NCBI GenBank assembly: GCA_038182865.1
Contig: CP116226.1
Location: 682,001-746,000, forward strand
Direction: 5' to 3'
Length of the DNA: 64,000 bases
Source of the DNA: Microbacterium enclense
GTDB lineage: Bacteria > Actinomycetota > Actinomycetes > Actinomycetales > Microbacteriaceae
This document shows positions 7,505-15,858 of the stretch, in pieces; the first letter of the stretch is position 1, and each line of letters starts with the position of its first letter. The notes below the pieces were generated by a model, which was not told where the DNA came from, made no database searches, and saw nothing but the letters and a program-made list of their open reading frames with translations. Both the position numbers and the translations under genes were made by a program.

Positions 7505-8840
7505 GCACCCGCTCCCAATCGGTCACGGCGGCGTCGAAGGCCTCGACCTCGATGCGCGCCTGGTTGAGGTAGTGCTCGACGACGTCGTCGCCGAAGGCGG
7601 CGCGGGCGATCGTCGACTCGGAGAAGAGCCGCGCCGCCTCGCGCAGGGTCGTCGGCAGGGTGTCGACGCCCGAGGTGTAGGCGTTGCCCGTGAGCGGCGC
7701 CGGCAGCTCGAGTTCGTTCTCGATGCCGTGGAGACCGCCCGCGATGATCGCGGAGATCGCGAGGTAGGGGTTCACGTCTCCCCCGGGAACGCGGTTCTCG
7801 ACCCGGAGGGAGGAGCCGCGACCGACCACGCGCAAAGCGCACGTGCGGTTGTCGACGCCCCAGGCGATGCCGGTCGGTGCGAAGGAGCCGAGGGCGAAAC
7901 GCTTGTAGGAGTTGATCGTCGGGGCGTACAGCAGCGTGAACTCGCGGAGGGTCGCCAGGATGCCGGCGATCCAGTGCTCCATCAGCGGGCTGAAGCCGTG
8001 CTCGCCGTCGCCCGCCATGACGGCGGCGCCGTCGTCGCCCCGAACCGAGAGATGGATGTGGCAGCTGTTGCCCTCGCGCTCGTTGAACTTCGCCATGAAG
8101 GTCAGCGACTTGCCGTGCCGGTCGGCGATCTCTTTCGCGCCGTTCTTGTAGATCGTGTGGTTGTCGGCCGTCTCGAGAGCTTCGGCGTAACGGAACGCGA
8201 TCTCCTGCTGGCCGAGATTGCACTCCCCCTTGACCCCCTCGCAGTACATGCCCGCCCCGTCCATGCCGAGGCGGATGTCGCGCAGCAGCGGCTCGAGCCG
8301 TGTCGTGGCCAGCAGGTTGTAGTCGACGTTGTAATCGGTCGAGGCGTGGAGCCCCGTATAGCCCTTGGCCCAGGCTTCTCGGAACGAGTCGTCGAAGACG
8401 ATGAACTCCAGCTCGGTCCCCGCGTAGGCGGTCAGACCCCGTTCGGCGAGGCGCGCACGCTGCGCGTTCAGGATGCCACGCGGCGACTGCGCGACATGCG
8501 CGCGGTCTTCCCATGCGAGGTCGGCCACGACGAGCGCCGTGCCCGGCTGCCACGGGATGCGTCGGAGCGTCTCGAGGTCGGGGACGAGCAGCATGTCGCC
8601 GTACCCCGTGTCCCAGCTCGACATCGCGTAGCCGTCGACGGTGTTGAGGTCGACGTCGACCGAGAGCAGGTAGTTGCAGGCCTCGGCGCCGTGCGGCAGC
8701 ACCTCGTCGCGCCAGAACCGTGCGGCGACGCGCTTGCCGACGAGGCGCCCCTGCGCGTCGGGGAACGCGACGACGACCGTGTCGATCTCGCCGCTGTCGA
8801 TCGCGGCATCCAGTTCTGCGGTGGTGAGATTGCCCGCCAT
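7485..8840 (-). CDS. glutamine-synthetase-like gamma-glutamyl-amine ligase
   Basis: 451-residue member of the glutamine synthetase fold, in the group of GlnA3/GlnA4 and PuuA rather than a true GlnA. The N-terminal beta-grasp (FPDAQGRLVGKRV) is followed by the catalytic domain with CEGVKGECNLGQQEI (metal-binding Glu), NSCHIHLS (the HIHLS motif) and VENRVPGGDVNPYL. It should ligate glutamate to an amine using ATP. It is the first gene of the minus-strand operon and is divergent from an ethanolamine-type permease, so ethanolamine is a good candidate substrate; putrescine remains possible. Confidence 0.93.
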   Translation of the reverse strand: MAGNLTTAELDAAIDSGEIDTVVVAFPDAQGRLVGKRVAARFWRDEVLPHGAEACNYLLSVDVDLNTVDGYAMSSWDTGYGDMLLVPDLETLRRIPWQPGTALVVADLAWEDRAHVAQSPRGILNAQRARLAERGLTAYAGTELEFIVFDDSFREAWAKGYTGLHASTDYNVDYNLLATTRLEPLLRDIRLGMDGAGMYCEGVKGECNLGQQEIAFRYAEALETADNHTIYKNGAKEIADRHGKSLTFMAKFNEREGNSCHIHLSVRGDDGAAVMAGDGEHGFSPLMEHWIAGILATLREFTLLYAPTINSYKRFALGSFAPTGIAWGVDNRTCALRVVGRGSSLRVENRVPGGDVNPYLAISAIIAGGLHGIENELELPAPLTGNAYTSGVDTLPTTLREAARLFSESTIARAAFGDDVVEHYLNQARIEVEAFDAAVTDWERVRGFERL

Positions 8841-8913
8841 GGTCTCCCTCTCGCTCGCTCGTCGCCTTCCCGTGCGGAAGCCGTAACGAGGAACTTACAC
8901 GCCAAAGGTAGAC

Positions 8914-8923
8914 AGGTCGACCA
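8914..8923. promoter_or_regulatory. possible GntR operator in the divergent promoter region
   Basis: AGGTCGACCA contains the palindrome GGTCGACC, and GGT/ACC half-sites separated by two bases resemble FCD-type GntR operators. It lies in the 147-bp space between the divergent ligase and permease genes, where a shared regulator would act. This is assigned by pattern only. Confidence 0.35.
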
Positions 8924-8987
8924 ATAGAAGGCCATGATTTCCCGCAAGGCGAGCCCGTCCGCCTGCCCTCATTCCTCTGGAGGTCCC

Positions 8988-10523
8988 ATGTCCACCTCGA
9001 GCAGTTCCCGCAAAAAGGTCGCCGGCGCCACCTATACCGCGACGGATTCCACGTACTTCGAGAAACGCACGTTGAAACGCTCGGCCGGCGTCTGGGGCCT
9101 GTGGGGTCTCGCGGTCGCCGCGGTCATCTCGGGCGACTTCTCCGGGTGGAACTTCGGCATCGGCTTCGCCGGGTTCGGCGGCATGCTCATCGCCTTCGTG
9201 ATCCTCGTGATCATGTACTACGGCCTCACCTTCTCGATCGGCGAGATGGCCGCCGCGATGCCGCACACGGGCGGCGCGTACTCGTTCGCCCGCTCGGCGA
9301 TGGGCCCGTGGGGCGGCCTGGCCACGGGCCTCGCCGAGACGATCGAGTACGTCGCCACCACCGCCGTTGTCGTCTACTTCTCGGGCCAGTACGCCGACTC
9401 CGCCCTCGAACTTCTCACCGGCGTGAGCCTGCCGTCGTTCGTGTGGTGGATCATCCTCTACGCCCTGTTCATCGCGCTCAACGCGGCGGGGGCCAACATC
9501 TCGTTCGGTTTCGCCATCGTCGTGTCGATCATCTCGATCGGCATCATCGTGGTCTTCGGCATCATGGCGCTGGCCAGTGGGGCTTTCGATTGGGGGTCCC
9601 TCTGGAACCAGACGCCCGACCCGGGCCAGTCGGAGTTCCTGCCCTTCGGCGTCGGCTCGATCCTGCTCGCCCTCCCCTTCGCGATGTGGTTCTTCCTGGG
9701 TATCGAAGAGCTGCCGCTCGCGGCCGAAGAGTCGCACGATCCCGCGCGCGACATCCCGCGGGCCGGTCTCTGGGCCCGCGGCACGCTCATCGTCACGGGT
9801 CTGATCGTGCTCTTCCTGAACACCGGCGTCCTCGGCGCGGATGCGACCGGCACCTCGGTCGAACCGCTCCTCGACGGGTTCCGCGCCATCGTCGGCGATC
9901 AGGCGGCAGCTCTGCTGTCGCTGCTCGCGCTCATCGGCCTTCTGGCATCCCTGATGGGCATCATGTTCGCCTACGGCCGCAACATGTACTCGCTCTCGCG
10001 CGCCGGCTACTACCCGCGGTGGCTCTCGCTCACGGGCGCCCGCAAGACGCCGTGGGTCGCGCTGGTCTTCGGCGCGGTGCTCGGCTTCCTCTCGTTGGTC
10101 ATCGTCCAGGCTGCTGGCGGAGACGCCAGCCCCGCGGGTGCCATCGTGCTGAACATCGCCGTCTGGGGTGCTGTGCTGGCGTACTTCCTGCAGATGGTCG
10201 CCTTCATCGTGCTCCGCAAGAAGTTCCCGAACGCCGTCCGCCCCTACAAGAGCCCGTGGGGTCTGTTCGGCGCCTACTCCGCGGCGATCATCGCCGCCGT
10301 GGTGTTCTTCGGTCTGCTGCTGAACTCCGCGTACCTGCTGGCGATCGTGGCCATCATCGTCGTCTACGCGGTCATCTTCATCGCCTTCGCCGTCTACGGC
10401 CGCCACCGCCTCGTGCTCTCCCCCGAGGAGGAGTACGCCCTTTCCGGCGGCCTGCACGGCGACCCGCAGAAGGAGGGGTACGACGCCATGGAGGGTGAGG
10501 TCTTCGGCGACACCCGCTCCTGA
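8988..10523 (+). CDS. APC-family permease, ethanolamine permease-like
   Basis: 511-residue integral membrane protein with about 12 helices. The N-terminal region (GVWGLWGLAVAAVISGDFSG, then NFGIGFAGFGGML) and the first helices (GEMAAAMPHTGGAYSFAR) closely follow the Eat ethanolamine permease pattern in the APC superfamily. The ATG at 8988 is chosen because a CTGGAGG ribosome binding site ends 4 nt before it; an upstream in-frame ATG has none. It is divergent from the gamma-glutamyl-amine ligase operon and is likely its substrate importer. Amino-acid or putrescine uptake are alternatives. Confidence 0.93.
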   Translation: MSTSSSSRKKVAGATYTATDSTYFEKRTLKRSAGVWGLWGLAVAAVISGDFSGWNFGIGFAGFGGMLIAFVILVIMYYGLTFSIGEMAAAMPHTGGAYSFARSAMGPWGGLATGLAETIEYVATTAVVVYFSGQYADSALELLTGVSLPSFVWWIILYALFIALNAAGANISFGFAIVVSIISIGIIVVFGIMALASGAFDWGSLWNQTPDPGQSEFLPFGVGSILLALPFAMWFFLGIEELPLAAEESHDPARDIPRAGLWARGTLIVTGLIVLFLNTGVLGADATGTSVEPLLDGFRAIVGDQAAALLSLLALIGLLASLMGIMFAYGRNMYSLSRAGYYPRWLSLTGARKTPWVALVFGAVLGFLSLVIVQAAGGDASPAGAIVLNIAVWGAVLAYFLQMVAFIVLRKKFPNAVRPYKSPWGLFGAYSAAIIAAVVFFGLLLNSAYLLAIVAIIVVYAVIFIAFAVYGRHRLVLSPEEEYALSGGLHGDPQKEGYDAMEGEVFGDTRS

Positions 10524-10526
10524 GAG

Positions 10527-10570
10527 ACGGGGAGAGGGGCGGATGCCATGGCATCCGCCCCTCTCCCCGT
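10527..10570. terminator. bidirectional terminator, perfect 44-bp palindrome
   Basis: A perfect inverted repeat with no unpaired central base, symmetric about 10548/10549. Its core is GGATGCCATGGCATCC, an inverted pair of the heptamer that is over-represented through the window, flanked by GGGGAGAGGGGC and its complement. It lies between the convergent permease gene (ends 10523) and the gene ending at 10586, so it can stop transcription in both directions. Confidence 0.85.
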
Positions 10571-10585
10571 GTTCGTATCAGCGGG

Positions 10586-11257
10586 TCACTGGAGGATGAA
10601 CGACGCCGTCCCCGTGGACGGGATGCCGCCGATCGAGACGCTGAGGTGGTACGTCGCACCGCCGCCGGGGGCGAAGGGACGCTCACTGTCGCACGAACCG
10701 ACGGAGGAACGCGTCCGATCCCACGTCAGGGGCGCGGAGCTGGTCACGGTCTGCCCCGCGGCGAGGGTGACCTCCATGTCGCTCGGCTCGGACTGGCAGT
10801 CCGTCGAGCGCCACCACACGTCGGAACCGCTCGTCACGGTGAACGACTGGGCACTGGTTCCCACGTTCATGGTGCAGGGGGTGGCGCCGCTGTTCGTGAG
10901 CCGGATCGACAGTTGCGGGTTCTCGCCCTGCCCATATTCGGCTTTGTCCGAGAGGGCTTCGACGGTGATGTCGGCGGGAGTGCACTCGGTCGGGCCGCTC
11001 GCCTCGCTCGGGGTCGGACTCGGCTCCGGCGAGGCGGCGGCCTCGGTGGGCGCCGCGTCCGACGGTGCGCTCGACGGCGCCGACGCAGAGGTGACGGGCG
11101 CGGGCGCGGTGTCGGAGGAGGGCGCGGTGCGCCAGGGCGGAGCCGCGACGAGCCACACGACGAGGCCGATCACGAGCAGCGCGAGGAGCGCGGCGGCAAG
11201 ACGGCGACGACGGTAGACCGCCGGGGACTGCCTCCGCCTTCGGGGGGCATCGGTCAT
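10586..11257 (-). CDS. membrane-anchored protein with extracytoplasmic beta domain
   Basis: 223 residues. A short basic cytoplasmic N-terminus (RRRRQSPAVYRRRR) is followed by one membrane helix (about 20-42), a Ser/Pro/Ala/Thr-rich linker (45-90) and a beta-rich domain (about 90-222) with paired cysteines (CTPAD..., PCTMN, DCQSE, SCDSE). This single-span, linker, Ig-like layout is common in Actinobacteria, in proteins exposed on the outer face of the membrane. No enzyme motif is seen and the function is unknown. TACCCT lies 6 nt before the ATG, suggesting a leaderless message. Confidence 0.75.
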   Translation of the reverse strand: MTDAPRRRRQSPAVYRRRRLAAALLALLVIGLVVWLVAAPPWRTAPSSDTAPAPVTSASAPSSAPSDAAPTEAAASPEPSPTPSEASGPTECTPADITVEALSDKAEYGQGENPQLSIRLTNSGATPCTMNVGTSAQSFTVTSGSDVWWRSTDCQSEPSDMEVTLAAGQTVTSSAPLTWDRTRSSVGSCDSERPFAPGGGATYHLSVSIGGIPSTGTASFILQ

Positions 11258-11263
11258 CGTTCC

Positions 11264-11269
11264 AGGGTA
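11264..11269 (-). promoter_or_regulatory. -10 element (TACCCT) of the membrane-anchored protein gene
   Basis: Minus-strand TACCCT ends 6 nt before the ATG at 11257, with no space for a separate ribosome binding site. Confidence 0.45.
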
Positions 11270-11329
11270 TGCGGCGACGCTGTGCCCTCACCTCACGGCG
11301 CGCTCAGAGGCGCGCGCGGATGTGCGCAC

Positions 11330-11839
11330 TCACAGGTGTTTGAGCATTCGCGTGTTGCCCAGGGTGTTGGGCTTCACGTGCGCGAGATCGAGGAACTCGG
11401 CGACACCCTCGTCGGGGCTGCGGACGAGCTGCGAGTAGACATCGGGGTCGACGACCTGCTCGCCGATCTCGGCGAAGCCACGTCGGGTGAAGAAATCGAC
11501 CTCGAAGGTGAGGCAGAACAGGCGAGACACACCGAGCTCTCGCGCGCGCTGCTCGAGCGTCTCCACGATCGCACGGCCGACACCGTGGTGCAGCCAGTCG
11601 TCGTGCACGATGAGCGTGCGGATCTCGCCGAGGTCCTCCCACATCACGTGCAGGGCTCCGCAGCCGATGACGACGCCGTCGGCTTCCGCCACGACGAACT
11701 GCTGCACCGAGCCGTAGAGCACGACCAGGTCCTTGCCGAGCAGGATGCGCTTCTGCACGAACGGCTCGAGCAGGTCATGGATGCGTCGGACGTCGGCGGT
11801 TCCGGCGGGGCGGACGACGAACGGCGCGGAGGAGGTCAC
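11330..11839 (-). CDS. GNAT N-acetyltransferase (ArgA-like, single domain)
   Basis: 169-residue acetyltransferase. It contains the acceptor/AcCoA motif HDDWLHHGVGRAIVETLEQ (Q/R-x-x-G-x-G/A loop around HHGVGRA) and the FFTRRGFAEIGE segment shared with short ArgA-type amino-acid N-acetyltransferases, which make N-acetylglutamate for arginine synthesis. The GTG at 11839 is chosen because TACGCT lies 6 nt upstream. The in-frame ATG further upstream falls inside the clpC terminator palindrome and cannot be the start. Substrate glutamate is inferred from family resemblance. Confidence 0.85.
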   Translation of the reverse strand: MTSSAPFVVRPAGTADVRRIHDLLEPFVQKRILLGKDLVVLYGSVQQFVVAEADGVVIGCGALHVMWEDLGEIRTLIVHDDWLHHGVGRAIVETLEQRARELGVSRLFCLTFEVDFFTRRGFAEIGEQVVDPDVYSQLVRSPDEGVAEFLDLAHVKPNTLGNTRMLKHL

Positions 11840-11845
11840 CGTCCC

Positions 11846-11851
11846 AGCGTA
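11846..11851 (-). promoter_or_regulatory. -10 element (TACGCT) of the acetyltransferase gene
   Basis: Minus-strand TACGCT ends 6 nt before the GTG at 11839. It lies just downstream of the clpC terminator, so the gene is transcribed separately from clpC. Confidence 0.5.
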
Positions 11852-11853
11852 CG

Positions 11854-11889
11854 ACGAGGGCCCGGATGCCATGGCATCCGGGCCCTCGT
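11854..11889. terminator. clpC terminator, perfect 36-bp palindrome
   Basis: A perfect inverted repeat centred at 11871/11872 with the same GGATGCCATGGCATCC core as the element at 10527-10570, here flanked by GAGGGCCC and its complement. It begins 12 bp after the clpC stop (in the clpC direction) and separates clpC from the acetyltransferase gene. Confidence 0.85.
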
Positions 11890-11900
11890 GTGTGGAAGCG

Positions 11901-14426
11901 TCAGTTACCGGCGAGCGTGTCGGGGGTCGCGGCGATCTCGCCGGCCGTTCCGACACCGATCGCGACCTTCTCACCGCGCGGGGCGGTGTCGAAGGTGAAC
12001 TGCCCGTTCTCGACGCCGACCTTCACGTGGTCGCCCGACTCGAGCTCCCCATGCAGGATCTTCTCGCTGAGGCGGTCCTCGACCTCACGCTGCATGGCAC
12101 GGCGCAGGGGACGCGCACCGAGTGTCGGGTCGAACCCGATCTCGATCAGCTTGTCCTTCGCGTCGTCCGAAAGCTCCACCGTCATGTCACGGTCGAGCAG
12201 ACGGTCGGCGAGGCGCTTGACGAACAGGCCGACGATCTGACGGAGTTCGTCCTTGTTCAGCTGCGGGAAGACGATGACGTCGTCGACGCGGTTGAGGAAC
12301 TCGGGCTTGAAGTGGCGCTTGAGCTCTTCGTCGACCTTGCCCTTCATCCGCTCGTACGACGTCTGTGCGCTGCCCTCGACCTGGAAGCCCACGGGTCCAC
12401 CGGCGATCGCCGACGAACCGAGGTTCGTCGTCATGATGATCACCGTGTTCTTGAAGTCGATGACGCGGCCCTGACCGTCGGTCAGGCGACCTTCTTCGAG
12501 GATCTGCAGCAGCGAGTTGAAGATGTCGGGGTGGGCCTTCTCGATCTCGTCGAAGAGCACGACCGAGAACGGCTTGCGGCGCACCTTCTCGGTGAGCTGG
12601 CCACCCTCTTCGAATCCGACGAATCCGGGAGGGGCACCGAACAGACGCGAGACGGTGTGCTTCTCACCGAACTCCGACATGTCGAGCGAGATCAGCGCGC
12701 CCTCGTCGTCGAAGAGGAACTCGGCGAGCGCCTTGGCCAGCTCGGTCTTTCCGACGCCCGTGGGGCCGGCGAAGATGAACGAGCCCGAGGGACGCTTGGG
12801 GTCTTTGAGGCCCGCGCGCTGACGACGGATCGTGCGCGACAGAGCCGCGATCGCCTCTTCCTGGCCGATGACCCGCTGGTGCAGGGCCTTCTCCATGAAC
12901 ATGAGGCGGCTGGACTCCTCCTCGGTGAGCTTGAACACCGGGATGCCGGTCGCCTGGGCGAGCACCTCGGCGATCAGACCCTCGTCGACCACCGCGTGGG
13001 AGGCGACATCACCCGAGCGCCACTGCTTCTCGAGGCGCAGACGCTCGGCGAGGAGGGACTTCTCCTCGTCGCGGAGCGACGCGGCCTTCTCGAAGTCCTG
13101 CTCCTCGGAGGCCTGCTCCTTCTGCTCGCGGACCTTGGCGATCTTCTCGTCGAACTCGCGCAGCTCCGGCGGCGACGACAGGATCGACAGGCGGAGGCGC
13201 GCGCCGGCCTCGTCGATCAGGTCGATGGCCTTGTCGGGCAGGAACCGGTCGCTGATGTAGCGGTCGGCGAGGTTCGCCGCGGCCACGATCGCGCCGTCGG
13301 TGATCTGCACCTTGTGGTGGGCCTCGTAGCGGTCGCGCAGGCCCTTCAGGATGTTGATCGCGTGGGGCAGGCTCGGCTCGGCCACCTGGATCGGCTGGAA
13401 GCGGCGCTCGAGCGCGGCATCCTTCTCGAAGTGCTTACGGTACTCATCCAGCGTGGTGGCGCCGATGGTCTGGAGCTCACCGCGGGCGAGGAGGGGCTTC
13501 AGGATCGACGCGGCGTCGATCGCGCCCTCGGCGGCACCGGCACCCACGAGGGTGTGGATCTCGTCGATGAAGACAATGATGTCGCCGCGCGTGCGGATCT
13601 CCTTGGTGACCTTCTTCAGGCGCTCCTCGAAGTCACCGCGGTACCGGGAACCGGCGATGAGCGAGCCGAGGTCGAGCGAGTAGACCTGCTTGTCCTTCAG
13701 CGTCTCGGGCACATCACCCTTGACGATGGCCTGGGCGAGACCCTCGACGACCGCCGTCTTTCCGACGCCGGGCTCACCGATGAGGACGGGGTTGTTCTTG
13801 GAGCGGCGCGACAGGATCTGCATGACGCGCTCGATCTCTTTCTCGCGCCCGATGACGGGGTCGAGCTTGTTGTCGCGCGCGGCCTGTGTGAGGTTGCGAC
13901 CGAACTGGTCGAGCACGGCCGAGCCGCCCTGCGCGCCCGAGGACTGCTGCTCGCCGGCGCCGGTGGCGACACCCGCGGGCTCCTTGCCCTGGTAGCCCGA
14001 GAGCAGCTGGATGACCTGCTGGCGCACCTTGTTGAGGTCGGCGCCGAGCTTGACGAGCACCTGTGCGGCGACGCCCTCGCCCTCGCGGATCAGGCCGAGC
14101 AGGATGTGCTCGGTGCCGATGTAGTTGTGACCGAGCTGCAGGGCTTCGCGCAGCGACAGCTCGAGGACCTTCTTCGCCCGGGGCGTGAAGGGGATGTGGC
14201 CGGTCGGCTGCTGCTGCCCCTGGCCGATGATGTCCTGCACCTGCTCTCGCACGGCGTCGAGCGAGATGCCGAGCGACTCGAGCGCCTTGGCAGCGACACC
14301 CTCGCCCTCGTGGATCAGGCCGAGCAGGATGTGCTCCGTCCCGATGTAGTTGTGGTTGAGCATCTTCGCCTCTTCTTGGGCGAGGACGACCACACGACGG
14401 GCACGGTCGGTGAATCTCTCGAACAT
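11901..14426 (-). CDS. clpC: ATP-dependent Clp protease ATPase subunit ClpC
   Basis: 841-residue Hsp100 unfoldase that feeds substrates to ClpP. It has two N-terminal Clp repeats (residues 1-145, each with NYIGTEHILLGLI), the first AAA+ module with Walker A GEPGVGKTAV near 210, a middle UVR-type segment with EQDFEKAASLRDEEKSLL near 440, the second AAA+ module with GPTGVGKTELAKA near 545, and the D2-small C-terminal domain. Length and order are those of actinobacterial ClpC1. The ATG at 14426 follows an AGGGACTGAG-type ribosome site. Confidence 0.98.
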   Translation of the reverse strand: MFERFTDRARRVVVLAQEEAKMLNHNYIGTEHILLGLIHEGEGVAAKALESLGISLDAVREQVQDIIGQGQQQPTGHIPFTPRAKKVLELSLREALQLGHNYIGTEHILLGLIREGEGVAAQVLVKLGADLNKVRQQVIQLLSGYQGKEPAGVATGAGEQQSSGAQGGSAVLDQFGRNLTQAARDNKLDPVIGREKEIERVMQILSRRSKNNPVLIGEPGVGKTAVVEGLAQAIVKGDVPETLKDKQVYSLDLGSLIAGSRYRGDFEERLKKVTKEIRTRGDIIVFIDEIHTLVGAGAAEGAIDAASILKPLLARGELQTIGATTLDEYRKHFEKDAALERRFQPIQVAEPSLPHAINILKGLRDRYEAHHKVQITDGAIVAAANLADRYISDRFLPDKAIDLIDEAGARLRLSILSSPPELREFDEKIAKVREQKEQASEEQDFEKAASLRDEEKSLLAERLRLEKQWRSGDVASHAVVDEGLIAEVLAQATGIPVFKLTEEESSRLMFMEKALHQRVIGQEEAIAALSRTIRRQRAGLKDPKRPSGSFIFAGPTGVGKTELAKALAEFLFDDEGALISLDMSEFGEKHTVSRLFGAPPGFVGFEEGGQLTEKVRRKPFSVVLFDEIEKAHPDIFNSLLQILEEGRLTDGQGRVIDFKNTVIIMTTNLGSSAIAGGPVGFQVEGSAQTSYERMKGKVDEELKRHFKPEFLNRVDDVIVFPQLNKDELRQIVGLFVKRLADRLLDRDMTVELSDDAKDKLIEIGFDPTLGARPLRRAMQREVEDRLSEKILHGELESGDHVKVGVENGQFTFDTAPRGEKVAIGVGTAGEIAATPDTLAGN

Positions 14427-14557
14427 CTCTCAGTCCCTCCAGAAATGGGCTGACAGGCACGCCTCCGCGCGCCGTACATCGAGAGTAACCAGCGGCCGGA
14501 TGCCACGGACCCGTGTTCGCCGTGGGCATACCGCCGGTGCGGTCACTCTTGCGGAAC

Positions 14558-14609
14558 CTATCGATAGTCGTTACCGTATCGACAACCGATAACAACGATC
14601 ATCGATAAG
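14558..14609. promoter_or_regulatory. cluster of ATCGATA-like repeats before the DUF2975 operon
   Basis: Within about 50 AT-richer bases there are four related half-sites: the palindrome CTATCGATAG (14558-14567), GTATCGACA, CCGATAAC and CATCGATAAG. The last touches the ribosome binding site (AAGGAG) of the gene at 14618. The cluster fits an operator for the Xre regulator encoded at the end of this operon. This is inferred from repeat structure. Confidence 0.45.
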
Positions 14610-14617
14610 GAGCCGTC

Positions 14618-15244
14618 ATGACCTCCCCCCGCCCGACCTCCCGGGTCCTCTCCCGTGGCGACACGACGTCGTTCTGGTTCTTCGCCGTGGCCGGCGTCGC
14701 GATCGCGATCTGGGCGGTCGTCCGCAGCATCGCGAACATCGCGGCGGCCTCGCCCAACCAGAACGTCCGCGTCCGCGCGCCGTTCCTCGACACGGTCGCG
14801 CAGGCGCCGATCGGCCCGAACGGCACCCCCGTCGCCGTCGAGCTCACGGAAGGCGTCATCACCGCACCCGCCCTGCCGCCGGCGTCGCTCTGGGCCCTCT
14901 TCATCGCGGAAGGCCTGTTCGCCGCCGTCGTCGTCACCGTGGTGGCCCTTCTGCTCCTCCTGACGGCGGACATCCTGCGCGGACGCATCTTCAGCCGCCG
15001 CAACACCGCCCTGGTCTCCGCGGCGGGCATCGTCACACTCGTGGGCGTCGCCGGTGTGCCGTTCTTCCACAACATGGTCGCGAACGGCGCGGTCGCGTGG
15101 CTCTCGGAGCGCACGTTCGACCGCGGCGCCGTCCAGCTGATCGATGTGCCGTCCCTCATCGGCATCGCCTTCGTCGCGGGACTCGCGGGCACGGTGTTCG
15201 CCGTGGGAGACCGCCTCCAGCGCGACACGGAAGGACTCGTGTGA
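14618..15244 (+). CDS. DUF2975-like membrane protein (first copy)
   Basis: 208-residue protein with about four membrane helices, an extracytoplasmic segment after helix 1, and the C-terminal ending GDRLQRDTEGLV, characteristic of DUF2975-type proteins that are encoded next to a small Xre regulator. It shares that ending and overall topology with the next gene (RLQRDTEGLV in both), so the two arose by duplication. It has an AAGGAG ribosome binding site, and its stop overlaps the next ATG by one base. The molecular role is unknown. Confidence 0.75.
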   Translation: MTSPRPTSRVLSRGDTTSFWFFAVAGVAIAIWAVVRSIANIAAASPNQNVRVRAPFLDTVAQAPIGPNGTPVAVELTEGVITAPALPPASLWALFIAEGLFAAVVVTVVALLLLLTADILRGRIFSRRNTALVSAAGIVTLVGVAGVPFFHNMVANGAVAWLSERTFDRGAVQLIDVPSLIGIAFVAGLAGTVFAVGDRLQRDTEGLV

Positions 15245-15858
15245 TGACGAGTCCGTCCTGGGTCTCCGCCCGCATGGAGCGCGGCACCGTGCTGCTGTTC
15301 GTCGCCGCCGGACTGGTGATGGGCTTCGCCTTGGCGCTCCCCGCGATCCGCGCGGCCGTCGACCTCGCCGGGGGCGAGGGAGCGATCAGCCTGCTCACCG
15401 ACGCACAGGTGCCCCGATCCCCTTCGGCCGAAGGCGCGACGATCGTCTCCGCGAACTACGAATCGGCGCGCGTGGTCGCCTCCGGACTCAGCTCGCAGAC
15501 GCGCCTCCTCCTCGTCCTCGGTGCCGCCTTCGGCGCTCTCACGACCCTTCTCACCGTCAGCGCTGTGGTTCTCTTCTTCCTCCTGCTGATGTGGCGACGC
15601 CCCTTCCATCGCGCGCTCATCCTCGCCACGCAGGTCGCGGGGTGCGCCCTGCTTCTGGGCGGCATGCTGTCCGCGGGGCTCGGAGGTCTCGGGCGCATGA
15701 TGGCGGCCGACGAGCTCAACCCCTTCGCGGGCGACGTCTTCGTCATCGGATTCTCGTTCGACCCGGCATGGACGTTGGTCGGAGTGGGAGTGCTCGCCCT
15801 GTCGGTCGTGTTCACCTACGGCACGCGCCTGCAGCGCGACACGGAGGGTCTCGTATGA
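15244..15858 (+). CDS. DUF2975-like membrane protein (second copy)
   Basis: 204 residues, about four membrane helices with a large loop between the first two, ending GTRLQRDTEGLV like the upstream paralogue. The ATG at 15244 is chosen because it overlaps the preceding stop (TGATG). The gene overlaps the Xre regulator start by 4 nt. Proteins of this type are thought to be membrane partners of the adjacent YozG-like regulator. A heteromeric pair is suggested by the tandem copies but not shown. Confidence 0.75.
   Translation: MTSPSWVSARMERGTVLLFVAAGLVMGFALALPAIRAAVDLAGGEGAISLLTDAQVPRSPSAEGATIVSANYESARVVASGLSSQTRLLLVLGAAFGALTTLLTVSAVVLFFLLLMWRRPFHRALILATQVAGCALLLGGMLSAGLGGLGRMMAADELNPFAGDVFVIGFSFDPAWTLVGVGVLALSVVFTYGTRLQRDTEGLV

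Noticed and set aside
8934..8987. Longer N-terminus for the permease from the ATG at 8934
   Set aside because: The extra 18 residues are polar and unlike the family, and the clear ribosome site precedes the ATG at 8988.
14427..14557. ClgR or HspR operator upstream of clpC
   Set aside because: Some GTTCGC-like words are present, but no convincing inverted pair at the known spacing was seen.
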